7,757 bases of DNA from Gemmataceae bacterium (lineage in GTDB: Bacteria > Planctomycetota > Planctomycetia > Gemmatales > Gemmataceae), in NCBI GenBank assembly GCA_025056835.1, contig JANWVS010000080.1, forward strand, positions 1 through 7,757, given 5' to 3'. A model generated the notes under the pieces. That model made no database searches, was not told the origin of the DNA, and worked only from the letters and a program-made list of their open reading frames with translations. This document shows, piece after piece, positions 1 to 6,807 of this stretch (position 1 is the first letter of the stretch; each line of letters starts with the position of its first letter). Both the position numbers and the translations under genes were made by a program.

Positions 1-816
1 ATCTGCTATGGTTTACCGGACCTCCAACTGCTTCCGCAGGCGGCCGCGCTGCGCTGGATCCAGCTCGCCTCGGCGGGCGTGCCGGCGTCGCTTTGCCCCA
101 TCGCGCTGGAGCAAAACATTCGCGTGACCAATCTCGCCGGCCTGTACGGGCCGACGATTGCCGAGCACGCGATCGCCTTGTTGCTGATAGTCAATCGCAA
201 CCTTCATTTGGCTCAACGCAACCAAGCGAAGAGCCTTTGGGACCGATCGGTACACCACGGTATGCGCGATCTGCACGGCCAGACGATGGCGATTATCGGC
301 CTGGGCAACATTGGCCAGAATGTCGCTCGGCTGGCGAAGGCGTTTGGCATGCGGGTCGTTGGCTGCCGGCGCACGCCACGGCCGACGCCCTACACCGATC
401 GCGTCTATGCCGTCGCGCACCGCATACCGATGCTGGCGGAGGCGGAAGCCGTGGTCGTGGCGGCGCCTTTGACCAAGGAGACCGATGGTCTGCTGGCTGA
501 AGCCGAGTTTGGGGCGATGCGTCCGGGGACGATCTTCGTGAACGTCTCGCGCGGCCAAATTGCGCGGGAAGAAGCACTCGTTCAAGCGCTGCGCAGCGGC
601 CGACTGCGCGGGGCCGGCTTGGACGTCTTCGCTGTCGAACCGTTGCCGACGGACCACGTCCTATGGACGATGGACAACGTCGTGATCACTCCGCATTACA
701 GCGGCGAGACGGTCAATAGCGGCAACCTGCCGGCCCAGCGGTTTGCCCGCAATCTGCGGAACTGGCAAAACGGCGGCGACCTGGAAGGGCAGGTAAATCT
801 ATCCCTCGGCTATTAA
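1..816 (+). CDS. D-2-hydroxyacid dehydrogenase family protein, 5'-truncated by the window edge
   Basis: This is the C-terminal 271 codons of an NAD(P)-dependent D-isomer-specific 2-hydroxyacid dehydrogenase, a cytosolic enzyme that interconverts 2-oxoacids and D-2-hydroxyacids. The frame is open from base 1, and the first codons (LRWIQLASAGV) match the end of the family's N-terminal catalytic domain, so the start lies upstream; the in-frame GTG at 79 is internal. In window numbering, the Rossmann loop GLGNIG is at residues 100-105, and the family's catalytic Arg, Glu and His are all present: R184 in NVSRG, E213 in AVEPLP and H232 in TPH. The second Rossmann strand ends VVGCRR, with no acidic residue at the usual NAD-ribose position, which suggests NADP(H) use (inference). 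The substrate cannot be told from sequence; glyoxylate/hydroxypyruvate reductase and phosphoglycerate dehydrogenase-like enzymes share these motifs. A 177-bp gap separates it from purA, so it is probably not part of that operon. Confidence 0.9.
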   Translation: MCYGLPDLQLLPQAAALRWIQLASAGVPASLCPIALEQNIRVTNLAGLYGPTIAEHAIALLLIVNRNLHLAQRNQAKSLWDRSVHHGMRDLHGQTMAIIGLGNIGQNVARLAKAFGMRVVGCRRTPRPTPYTDRVYAVAHRIPMLAEAEAVVVAAPLTKETDGLLAEAEFGAMRPGTIFVNVSRGQIAREEALVQALRSGRLRGAGLDVFAVEPLPTDHVLWTMDNVVITPHYSGETVNSGNLPAQRFARNLRNWQNGGDLEGQVNLSLGY

Positions 817-897
817 GGTCCAACGGGCAGCGTCGAGGGAGATGGCCGTCCCGCCGACATCGCGCCGCCATTGCCGGCAGCAGGCCTTTCCTTGCCC

Positions 898-927
898 TTG
901 ACGGCTCAGCCCCGGCGCCGCTACGCT
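898..927 (+). promoter_or_regulatory. Possible sigma70-type promoter upstream of purA
   Basis: A TTGACG hexamer at 898-903 is followed 18 bases later by TACGCT at 922-927. The -35 box is close to TTGACA; the -10 box keeps only the T, A and final T of TATAAT. It lies about 65 bases before the purA start, in the only long gap ahead of the gene cluster, so the position suits an operon promoter. The rest of the gap (817-993) shows no tRNA and no clear terminator hairpin with a U tract. This rests on visual matching alone. Confidence 0.3.
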
Positions 928-978
928 AACCCATCGTGGACTGCCTGATTATTGCAAGGCGGGACCACGTCCTGATCC

Positions 979-986
979 AGGAAAGG
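979..986 (+). promoter_or_regulatory. Ribosome binding site of purA
   Basis: AGGAAAGG lies 7 bases before the ATG at 994. It is purine-rich, close to the Shine-Dalgarno consensus and well spaced. It is the best ribosome binding site in the window and supports this start, as does the standard position of the PurA active-site residues counted from it. Confidence 0.7.
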
Positions 987-993
987 TAGTTAC

Positions 994-2286
994 ATGGCCT
1001 GCACGTGTGTCGTCGGCCTGCAATGGGGCGACGAGGCCAAAGGTAAAATCGTCGATTTGCTGACCTCCGAACATCACGTCGTCGTTCGCTACAATGGGGG
1101 AGCTAACGCCGGCCACACGGTCGTTCGCAATGGCCGGACCTACAAACTTTCCTTGATCCCCACCGGCATCCTGGCACCGCACGTGACCGCTGTGATCGGC
1201 AATGGCCTGGTCGTCAATCCGGTGCGATTCCTCGAAGAAGTAGACCAACTTCGCGCGGCCGGCATTGCCATCGACGGCAGCAATTTACTGCTGAGCGACC
1301 ATGCTCACGTCATCTTCCCGTACCACGTCGAGGAAGAGAAGTTGGGAGACGACGGCGCCGCGGTCGCCATCGGCACTACCGGCCGGGGCATCGGTCCCTG
1401 TTACCAGGACAAGGTAAGCCGAACCAATGGCATCCGTGTCGGCGAACTGCTTCACCCAGAGCACTTGCGGCAGCGGCTCCGGTCGGTGGTGGCGCGCAAA
1501 AACACCGTGTTTCGGGCCTTGCACGGCGCAGCCCAGACTTTCGATGCTGATCGGCTCTGCGATGAGTATTTGTCGTATGCGGAACGTCTTCGGCCGCACA
1601 TCCAAGATACGACCGTTTTCCTCCATCAGGCGTTGCGGGCGGGTAAGAACCTGCTTTTCGAGGCAGCCCAGGGCAGCTTGCTCGACGTCGATCACGGCAC
1701 CTATCCGTTCGTGACCAGCTCGAATAGTTCAGCTGCCGGCGTCTGGGCGGGAAGCGGCGTGCCGGCGCGGAACCTGACACGCATCGTCGGCGTGATCAAA
1801 GCCTACACCAGCCGGGTCGGCCGAGGACCATTCCCAACCGAATTGGACGACGGCCCACAAGGGATAGGAGAACGGATCCGAACGACGGGGCGCGAATATG
1901 GCACGGTCACCGGCCGACCGCGGCGTTGCGGTTGGCTGGACGTCGTTGCTGTGCGCCATGCGGCGCGGTTAGGTGGCGTCGACGAGTTGGCGGTCATGCT
2001 GCTGGACGTCTTGAGCGTCGTCGACGAAGTGCGCATTTGCACCGCTTATGAATTGGACGGCCGTCGCATTTACGATTTCCCAGGGGATGCGTTCGTGCTC
2101 GATCGCTGCCGGCCGATTTACGAGACCCTGCCAGGATGGAAGCAGCCGTTGGAGGCAGCGCGCAAACCCGGCGATTTGCCGGCGGCGGCACGGCGCTATC
2201 TGGACCGGATCACCGAACTAGTAGGCTTGCCGGTCTCGATCGTGTCGGTCGGGCCGGATCGAGAGCAGACCGTTTTTATGAATTAG
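994..2286 (+). CDS. purA: Adenylosuccinate synthetase
   Basis: This cytosolic enzyme joins IMP and aspartate using GTP to make adenylosuccinate, the first committed step from IMP to AMP. The 430-residue product matches the family length (about 430), and its numbering fits the E. coli enzyme: D13 and H41, the catalytic acid/base pair, fall at the same positions. The N-terminal loop reads QWGDEAKGK (residues 10-18), with Ala at position 15 where most homologues have Gly. The second family signature, GIGPCYQDK at 132-140, is followed by R143. The substrate-binding segment TSRVGRGPFPTE is at 272-283, and VTGRPRRCGWLD (residues 305-316) is the conserved base-recognition region. The start is fixed by a good ribosome binding site. 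The stop lies 19 bases before uppS, which suggests co-transcription with the lipid genes downstream. Confidence 0.97.
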   Translation: MACTCVVGLQWGDEAKGKIVDLLTSEHHVVVRYNGGANAGHTVVRNGRTYKLSLIPTGILAPHVTAVIGNGLVVNPVRFLEEVDQLRAAGIAIDGSNLLLSDHAHVIFPYHVEEEKLGDDGAAVAIGTTGRGIGPCYQDKVSRTNGIRVGELLHPEHLRQRLRSVVARKNTVFRALHGAAQTFDADRLCDEYLSYAERLRPHIQDTTVFLHQALRAGKNLLFEAAQGSLLDVDHGTYPFVTSSNSSAAGVWAGSGVPARNLTRIVGVIKAYTSRVGRGPFPTELDDGPQGIGERIRTTGREYGTVTGRPRRCGWLDVVAVRHAARLGGVDELAVMLLDVLSVVDEVRICTAYELDGRRIYDFPGDAFVLDRCRPIYETLPGWKQPLEAARKPGDLPAAARRYLDRITELVGLPVSIVSVGPDREQTVFMN

Positions 2287-2305
2287 CCGCGCGGATGTTG
2301 CGACG

Positions 2306-3070
2306 ATGGCGGGTCCAACGTTACAACCGGAGACGCTAGAGCGCCTGGCGGCTGCTGGTCTGGATCCAAAGCGGTTGCCGCGGCACGTGGCGATCATCAT
2401 GGACGGCAACGGTCGTTGGGCACGGCAGCGCGGCCGACCGCGCATCGAGGGACATCGCCGGGGCGTGACCAGTGTCCGCCGGACGATCGAGGAATGTTGC
2501 CGATTGGGCATTGAGCAACTGACCTTATACTGCCTGAGCACGGAGAATTGGAAACGGCCCAAGCGGGAACTCGACTTCCTGATGACGCTCCTGCACAAGT
2601 ATTTGTGCGCCGAGCGCCGGGAGATCATGGAGCAGAACATCCGTTTTACCACCATCGGCCGCCGTGAGGGGCTACCTGCCCGTGTCTTGCGCGAAATGGA
2701 CGAGAACGTCCGCCTCAGCCGCGACAATACCGGGATGACGCTATGCCTCGCCATCAACTATAGCGGCCGCGCCGAGTTGACCGACGCCATGCGGCGGTTG
2801 GCCCATGAGGTGGAGGCCGGCCGACTGACGCCGGCGGACATTGATGAAACAACCATTAGCGAAGCGCTCGACACGGCAGGTATGCCCGACCCGGACTTGC
2901 TCATCCGCACCGCTGGCGAGATGCGGGTCAGCAACTTCCTGTTGTGGCAGATTTCGTACGCCGAGTTGTGGGTCACCCCCAGGTGCTGGCCGGATTTTGA
3001 CGAGGCGACGCTTCATGAAGCGCTGCGAGCATTCGCTCGGCGCGAACGGCGTTTCGGGGGCCTGACGTGA
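2306..3070 (+). CDS. uppS: Isoprenyl transferase (undecaprenyl diphosphate synthase)
   Basis: This cis-prenyltransferase adds isopentenyl diphosphate units to farnesyl diphosphate, making the C55 carrier used for peptidoglycan and other surface polymers; it acts at the cytoplasmic face of the membrane. The 254-residue product has the full family pattern. MDGNGRWA at 32-39 contains catalytic D33 (E. coli D26). LSTENWKRP has S78, N81 and R84 (E. coli S71, N74, R77). DLLIRTAGEMRVSNFLLWQ near 197-215 supplies R201 and R207, and E220 of SYAEL completes the site (E. coli R194, R200, E213). The offset of 7 is constant throughout. The ATG at 2306 has only a weak purine stretch upstream (GCGGA), but no other start lies in frame between it and the purA stop. 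UppS followed by CdsA is a very common bacterial gene order. Polyprenyl chain length is not readable from sequence. Confidence 0.96.
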   Translation: MAGPTLQPETLERLAAAGLDPKRLPRHVAIIMDGNGRWARQRGRPRIEGHRRGVTSVRRTIEECCRLGIEQLTLYCLSTENWKRPKRELDFLMTLLHKYLCAERREIMEQNIRFTTIGRREGLPARVLREMDENVRLSRDNTGMTLCLAINYSGRAELTDAMRRLAHEVEAGRLTPADIDETTISEALDTAGMPDPDLLIRTAGEMRVSNFLLWQISYAELWVTPRCWPDFDEATLHEALRAFARRERRFGGLT

Positions 3071-3119
3071 GTCGACGGCGCAGCCAGCCAAGTCGCCGGC
3101 TCGACGGATGGGACCGCAC

Positions 3120-3983
3120 ATGTTGTCGACGCGTATATGGGTCGGCGCTCTCCTGATCGCCATGGCGGTCGCCATGCTCGTGTTCGATCAACGGCTGGCC
3201 GAGTGGCACTACCCGATCCTGTTCGTGTTTCAGATGACGTGTGCCCTGGCGGGTTGCTGTGAATTGATCGGCTTGCTGGGCGCCGAGCGCGCTCCGCAGC
3301 ACTGGCCGAGTTACCTCGGCGTAGCGATGCTGTGCGCCGCCAACTGGGCGGTACATTGCTTGGGGGAAAGCAGCCAGGCGTGGACCGGCATCCTGGGTTG
3401 TTTCACGGTCGTGCTGCTCGGCACGTTCTTCTGGGAGATGGCAACGTTTCACGGGCCGGGGAGGTCGATTGAGCGCTTGGGTACCACCTGGATGGTGGTC
3501 GCGTACCTGGGCTTGCTGCCGTGCTATTTCGCCCAGTTGCGGTGGCTTTATCCGAAAGGCGCTGAGCAGGGCACGCTGGCGGTGGCGCTGGCGATTTTCG
3601 TGCCCAAGGGGTGCGACATTGGTGCGTACTTCACGGGCCGTCTCTTGGGCCGGCACAAAATGACACCCGTACTCAGTCCGAAAAAAACCTGGGAAGGTGC
3701 GGCCGGCGGCTTGGTGCTGGCGGGGCTGACCGCCGTCGGCATCGACCGCCTGGGATCAGAACCGGTGCTCGGTGCACGTCTGCCCTATGAGCTTGGCTTT
3801 GGCCTGCTCGTGGGAGCGGCCGGGATGCTCGGCGATCTGGCAGAATCGCTGTTGAAGCGCGACTGCCAAAAGAAAGACGCGTCCGACGTCGTGCCCGGTT
3901 TCGGCGGTGTGCTCGATGTGGTCGATGCCGTCATCTTCGCAGCGCCGCTCGTGTATGGTTGCCTCTGGTTTGCTCGGCAATGA
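3120..3983 (+). CDS. cdsA: Phosphatidate cytidylyltransferase (CDP-diglyceride synthase)
   Basis: This integral membrane enzyme converts phosphatidic acid and CTP to CDP-diacylglycerol, the precursor of phosphatidylglycerol, cardiolipin and other phospholipids. The preferred start at 3120 gives 287 residues (E. coli about 285) with GGGA 6 bases upstream; an in-frame ATG at 3108 would add four residues. About eight or nine hydrophobic segments are visible, roughly at 6-22, 32-54, 64-80, 89-108, 121-139, 151-171, 193-206, 224-242 and 267-284. Family motifs are CDIGAYFTGR near 165-174, LSPKKTWEG near 185-193 and the C-terminal CDS signature from S243 to D269 with K246, R247, K252 and D253. In that signature PGHGG reads PGFGG and the usual DR pair reads DV, a variant I associate with planctomycetes and some other phyla. 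The TGA stop overlaps the phoH start as ATGA. Confidence 0.94.
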   Translation: MLSTRIWVGALLIAMAVAMLVFDQRLAEWHYPILFVFQMTCALAGCCELIGLLGAERAPQHWPSYLGVAMLCAANWAVHCLGESSQAWTGILGCFTVVLLGTFFWEMATFHGPGRSIERLGTTWMVVAYLGLLPCYFAQLRWLYPKGAEQGTLAVALAIFVPKGCDIGAYFTGRLLGRHKMTPVLSPKKTWEGAAGGLVLAGLTAVGIDRLGSEPVLGARLPYELGFGLLVGAAGMLGDLAESLLKRDCQKKDASDVVPGFGGVLDVVDAVIFAAPLVYGCLWFARQ

Positions 3984-4942
3984 ATAGCGAAACTTCAATC
4001 ACCCTCACTCTCGACAACCGCGATGAGGCCGTCGCCCTCTTCGGCAGCCGCGACCAGTTCCTGCGCCTGCTGCGCGAGGCATTAGGGGTGCGGATTGTGG
4101 CTCGCGGCGACGTCGTCCACGTTGAAGGCAACGAGCAACAAGTCGACCAAGCCGATCGGGTTTTTCAACAACTCCGCCAGTTGCTCAAACAACAAGGAGT
4201 GTTGACCGGTGACAACGTCCGCACTGTGCTGGCCTTGGTCGCCCAAGGCGACGACCGAAACAGTCCGCAGAACCTCGCGGTGGCCAACGGCCGCGGCGTG
4301 GTGCGACCGCGCACCGATGGCCAAGCCCGCTATGTCCACGCGATGAAAGAGAACGACGTGATCTTCTGCATCGGTCCGGCCGGCACGGGCAAGACTTACC
4401 TGGCGGTCGGCATGGCGGTCAACCAGTTGCGCCAAGGGATTGCCAAGAAGATCGTACTCGTGCGGCCGGCGGTCGAGGCGGGCGAGCGGCTCGGTTTCCT
4501 TCCCGGCGACATCGCCGCCAAGGTCAACCCCTACTTGCGTCCCCTGTTCGACGGTTTGCACGATATGATGGAGGCCGAGCAAATCAAACGCTACATGGAA
4601 AACGACATCATCGAGATCGCCCCGCTGGCGTTCATGCGCGGCCGCACCCTCAACCATGCCGTCATCATACTCGATGAAGGGCAGAACACGACGGTGGCGC
4701 AAATGAAAATGTTCCTGACGCGCATGGGGCAGGGGTCGAAGATCATTGTCACCGGAGACGTGACCCAGGTCGATTTGCCGCGGCAGATGCGCAATGGCCT
4801 GGTCGATGCCATCCACCGCCTGAAGGACGTGGAACGTATTGCAACTGTTTACCTGACCGAAGCTGACATCGTTCGCCATCCGTTGGTCCAGAAAATCGTC
4901 ATGGCCTACGAGGACGACAAGCCGCGCCGCAAGCGCGAGTAA
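3980..4942 (+). CDS. phoH: PhoH family protein (YbeZ-like P-loop ATPase)
   Basis: This is a cytosolic PhoH-type nucleotide-binding protein, related to the N-terminal half of superfamily 1 helicases. Homologues bind and hydrolyse ATP and are linked to RNA processing and ribosome maturation through the YbeY endoribonuclease; the precise reaction is not settled. The 320-residue product equals the usual length (B. subtilis PhoH about 319). An N-terminal region of about 100 residues that resembles the KH-like part of the family precedes the ATPase core. Walker A is GPAGTGKT at 132-139, Walker B is VIILDEGQN around 228-236, and TGDVTQVDLP at 258-267 is the conserved motif after it. The ATG at 3980 overlaps the cdsA stop by four bases and has no good Shine-Dalgarno sequence, so translation is probably coupled to cdsA; a TTG at 3959 in the same frame would add seven residues but is less likely. 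The C-terminus is basic (KPRRKRE). Confidence 0.95.
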   Translation: MNSETSITLTLDNRDEAVALFGSRDQFLRLLREALGVRIVARGDVVHVEGNEQQVDQADRVFQQLRQLLKQQGVLTGDNVRTVLALVAQGDDRNSPQNLAVANGRGVVRPRTDGQARYVHAMKENDVIFCIGPAGTGKTYLAVGMAVNQLRQGIAKKIVLVRPAVEAGERLGFLPGDIAAKVNPYLRPLFDGLHDMMEAEQIKRYMENDIIEIAPLAFMRGRTLNHAVIILDEGQNTTVAQMKMFLTRMGQGSKIIVTGDVTQVDLPRQMRNGLVDAIHRLKDVERIATVYLTEADIVRHPLVQKIVMAYEDDKPRRKRE

Positions 4943-6711
4943 TGTCTGGCGGCGATGCCGGTGTCACACCGCGCCGCCGAATCGGTAACGACAAAGGCAC
5001 GGAAGCCATGTTCAGCTCACCGAAAAAGCTCAACCGCTTAGGCCAATGGACCGGCCGCAAGCATTCCACACGCCGCGACGAACCGCTATTTCGCCGCCTG
5101 ACGCGGCGGGACGTGATGACACGACTGGCGGTCGCTTGGGCAACGACTGCAGCGGTTACGCTCTTGGCAGTCGGGTGGGGGCCAGCCTTCCCCTACCGCG
5201 CTGGCAAGATCTATCCTCATGACATCAAGGCTCGCGTCGATTTTCAACTGGCTGGATCCAGCAACGCGGGGCCGGATGGCGATTCGATAACCGTCCGCGA
5301 AAAACATCATCGCGGCGCCATCCTCGTGCCGGCCGGTCAGCCGATTCAGGATCGTCACCTCGAATTGCTCCAGGCCGAACATGAGGCTTATCTAATCGGC
5401 CTGGGAGTCGATCATTACTGGACGCGCGGCACCGCGTTGTTTTTGATCTTCAGCTTGTTGACGACGATGCTGGTCTTATACGTGGCGCGCTTTCAGCCGA
5501 GCCTGGCGCAGAACCTCGCGAAGATCGGGGGGGTGTGCTTGCTCATCTTGCTGACATTTGGCCTGTGCATCGCGGTCAACGTGGCCCCGTGGTACGCCGT
5601 GATTTTGCCGCTCACCTTGCTGGCCATGGTGTTGACCCTTGCCTACAATCCGCAATTCGCCCTCTTTTTGTCGCTGAGTCTGGCCCTCGGCTTGGCGGCC
5701 GTGCTTGGCACGAACCTCGAGCGCCTGCTCGAACAGGTGGGAGGCGCGGCTACGGCGATATTGTTGCTGCGGCATGTGCGCACCCGATCGCAACTCGTAC
5801 AGGTGGGCGTGGTGGCGGGCACCGTCTACGGCGTCATGACGGTGGCCACGGGCGTGCTCACCAACCAGACCTGGAGCTTAATTGCCAGCGATGCCTTCCG
5901 CCACTTCCTCTGGGGCAGTCTTGCTGGCTTTCTTTTGACCGGCCTCTTGCCGCTGGTCGAATACTGCTTTGGCATCGTTACCGACATTAGCCTGCTCGAA
6001 CTTGCCGACGGCTCGCACCCGCTGTTGCAAGAACTCGTGAAACGCGCCCCCGGCACCTACACGCACAGCATCACCGTGGCGACGCTCGCTGAGGCCGCCG
6101 CCGAAGCCATCGGCGCCAATCCGTTGCTCGTGCGCGTCGGTAGTTATTTCCACGACGTCGGCAAAATGCTTAAACCGCACTACTTTATCGAAAATCAAAA
6201 CGGCGCCAACCGCCACGACCAACTTGAGCCGGCTTTGAGCACGCTCGTCATCATCAGCCACGTCAAGGACGGCTTGGCCTTGGCTCAGGAGTATCATCTC
6301 CCGACACCCGTAGCGGATTTCATCGCTCAGCATCACGGTACGACGTTGGTCGAGTATTTCTATCGCGAAGCGATGCGTCTTCAGGAAAACGCCGGCCGCG
6401 GCACGCAAGACCTCGAAACCTGCTTCCGCTACCCCGGCCCGAAGCCGCAAAACCGAGAAAACGGCATCGTGATGCTCGCCGACGCCGTCGAAAGCACAAG
6501 CCGGTCGCTGACCCAGCCGACGCCCGCCGGTTTGCAAAAGCTGGTCCACGATTTGCTCATGAAGCGCTTGCTCGACGGTCAGTTCGAAGAAAGCGGACTC
6601 ACCCTTACCGAACTGCGCCTGATTGAAGAAAGCCTCGTCAAATCGCTTACCGCGCTCTTCCATGCCCGAATCAAGTACCCCGAACCGGAAGAGAACTCCG
6701 CCGCAGCCTGA
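4942..6711 (+). CDS. 7TMR-HD membrane phosphohydrolase, PgpH/YqfF type, with a short extracytoplasmic domain
   Basis: This is a membrane protein with a cytosolic HD domain. Its characterised relative PgpH of Listeria hydrolyses cyclic-di-AMP to pApA, so the same role is likely but inferred. A basic N-terminal tail (1-57) leads to a first membrane segment (about 60-79), an outer region (about 80-160), seven hydrophobic segments (about 161-181, 193-213, 215-233, 237-255, 264-277, 285-304, 321-343) and the HD domain (about 350-580). Expected metal ligands are all present: H375, H404-D405 in FHDVGK, H440, H464-H465 in AQHHGT and D514 in LADAVES. Family members often exceed 700 residues; this one has 589, with the shortage almost wholly in the outer region. 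The start overlaps the phoH stop as TAATG. An alternative ATG at 5008 (residue 23) would remove part of the poorly conserved tail. PhoH-YqfF adjacency is conserved in many bacteria. Confidence 0.93.
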   Translation: MSGGDAGVTPRRRIGNDKGTEAMFSSPKKLNRLGQWTGRKHSTRRDEPLFRRLTRRDVMTRLAVAWATTAAVTLLAVGWGPAFPYRAGKIYPHDIKARVDFQLAGSSNAGPDGDSITVREKHHRGAILVPAGQPIQDRHLELLQAEHEAYLIGLGVDHYWTRGTALFLIFSLLTTMLVLYVARFQPSLAQNLAKIGGVCLLILLTFGLCIAVNVAPWYAVILPLTLLAMVLTLAYNPQFALFLSLSLALGLAAVLGTNLERLLEQVGGAATAILLLRHVRTRSQLVQVGVVAGTVYGVMTVATGVLTNQTWSLIASDAFRHFLWGSLAGFLLTGLLPLVEYCFGIVTDISLLELADGSHPLLQELVKRAPGTYTHSITVATLAEAAAEAIGANPLLVRVGSYFHDVGKMLKPHYFIENQNGANRHDQLEPALSTLVIISHVKDGLALAQEYHLPTPVADFIAQHHGTTLVEYFYREAMRLQENAGRGTQDLETCFRYPGPKPQNRENGIVMLADAVESTSRSLTQPTPAGLQKLVHDLLMKRLLDGQFEESGLTLTELRLIEESLVKSLTALFHARIKYPEPEENSAAA

Positions 6712-6734
6712 GATGCCTGGTCGCGCTCTGGCGT

Positions 6735-6769
6735 TATCATGACATCCGAAGGCGCTAGTTCTATCATGA
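6735..6769. repeat. Two direct copies of TATCATGA upstream of the exported protein gene
   Basis: The octamer TATCATGA occurs at 6735-6742 and again at 6762-6769, a period of 27 bases, within the 96-bp gap between the HD gene and the exported protein gene. The second copy is part of the palindrome ATCATGAT (6763-6770). The spacing is between two and three helical turns. It could be a regulator binding site or chance in a short AT-richer gap. No terminator hairpin is evident in the same gap. Confidence 0.3.
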
Positions 6770-6794
6770 TCTTGCAAGTAGCCGTGATACTCGA

Positions 6795-6800
6795 ACGGGA
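6795..6800 (+). promoter_or_regulatory. Ribosome binding site deciding the start of the exported protein
   Basis: ACGGGA ends 7 bases before the ATG at 6808. Two earlier in-frame ATGs (6739 and 6766) lack a comparable site and would place about 23 or 14 extra residues, including acidic ones, ahead of the signal peptide. The 6808 start puts a typical Arg plus hydrophobic core at the N-terminus, so it is preferred. Confidence 0.5.
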
Positions 6801-6807
6801 TGTCCTC

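Noticed and set aside
13..657. Minus-strand open frame of 214 codons at the window start
   Set aside because: It overlaps the dehydrogenase, whose Rossmann loop and catalytic residues are clear in the plus frame.
817..993. Terminator or small RNA in the gap before purA
   Set aside because: Only short GC inverted repeats (for example GGGA with TCCC near 837-853) were seen, with no T tract, so neither can be claimed.
3681..3687. Run of seven A in cdsA, possible slippage or programmed frameshift site
   Set aside because: The run encodes the conserved Lys-Lys of SPKKTW in the correct frame, the heptamer is not in the standard slippery phase, and the downstream signature continues in the zero frame.
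4082..4879. Minus-strand open frame of 265 codons
   Set aside because: It is fully antisense to phoH, which carries intact Walker motifs; the product is His/Asp/Val-rich with no recognisable domain.
5527..5533. Run of seven G in the HD gene, possible sequencing frameshift
   Set aside because: The membrane helices before and after are in one frame and all HD ligands follow, so no frameshift is present.
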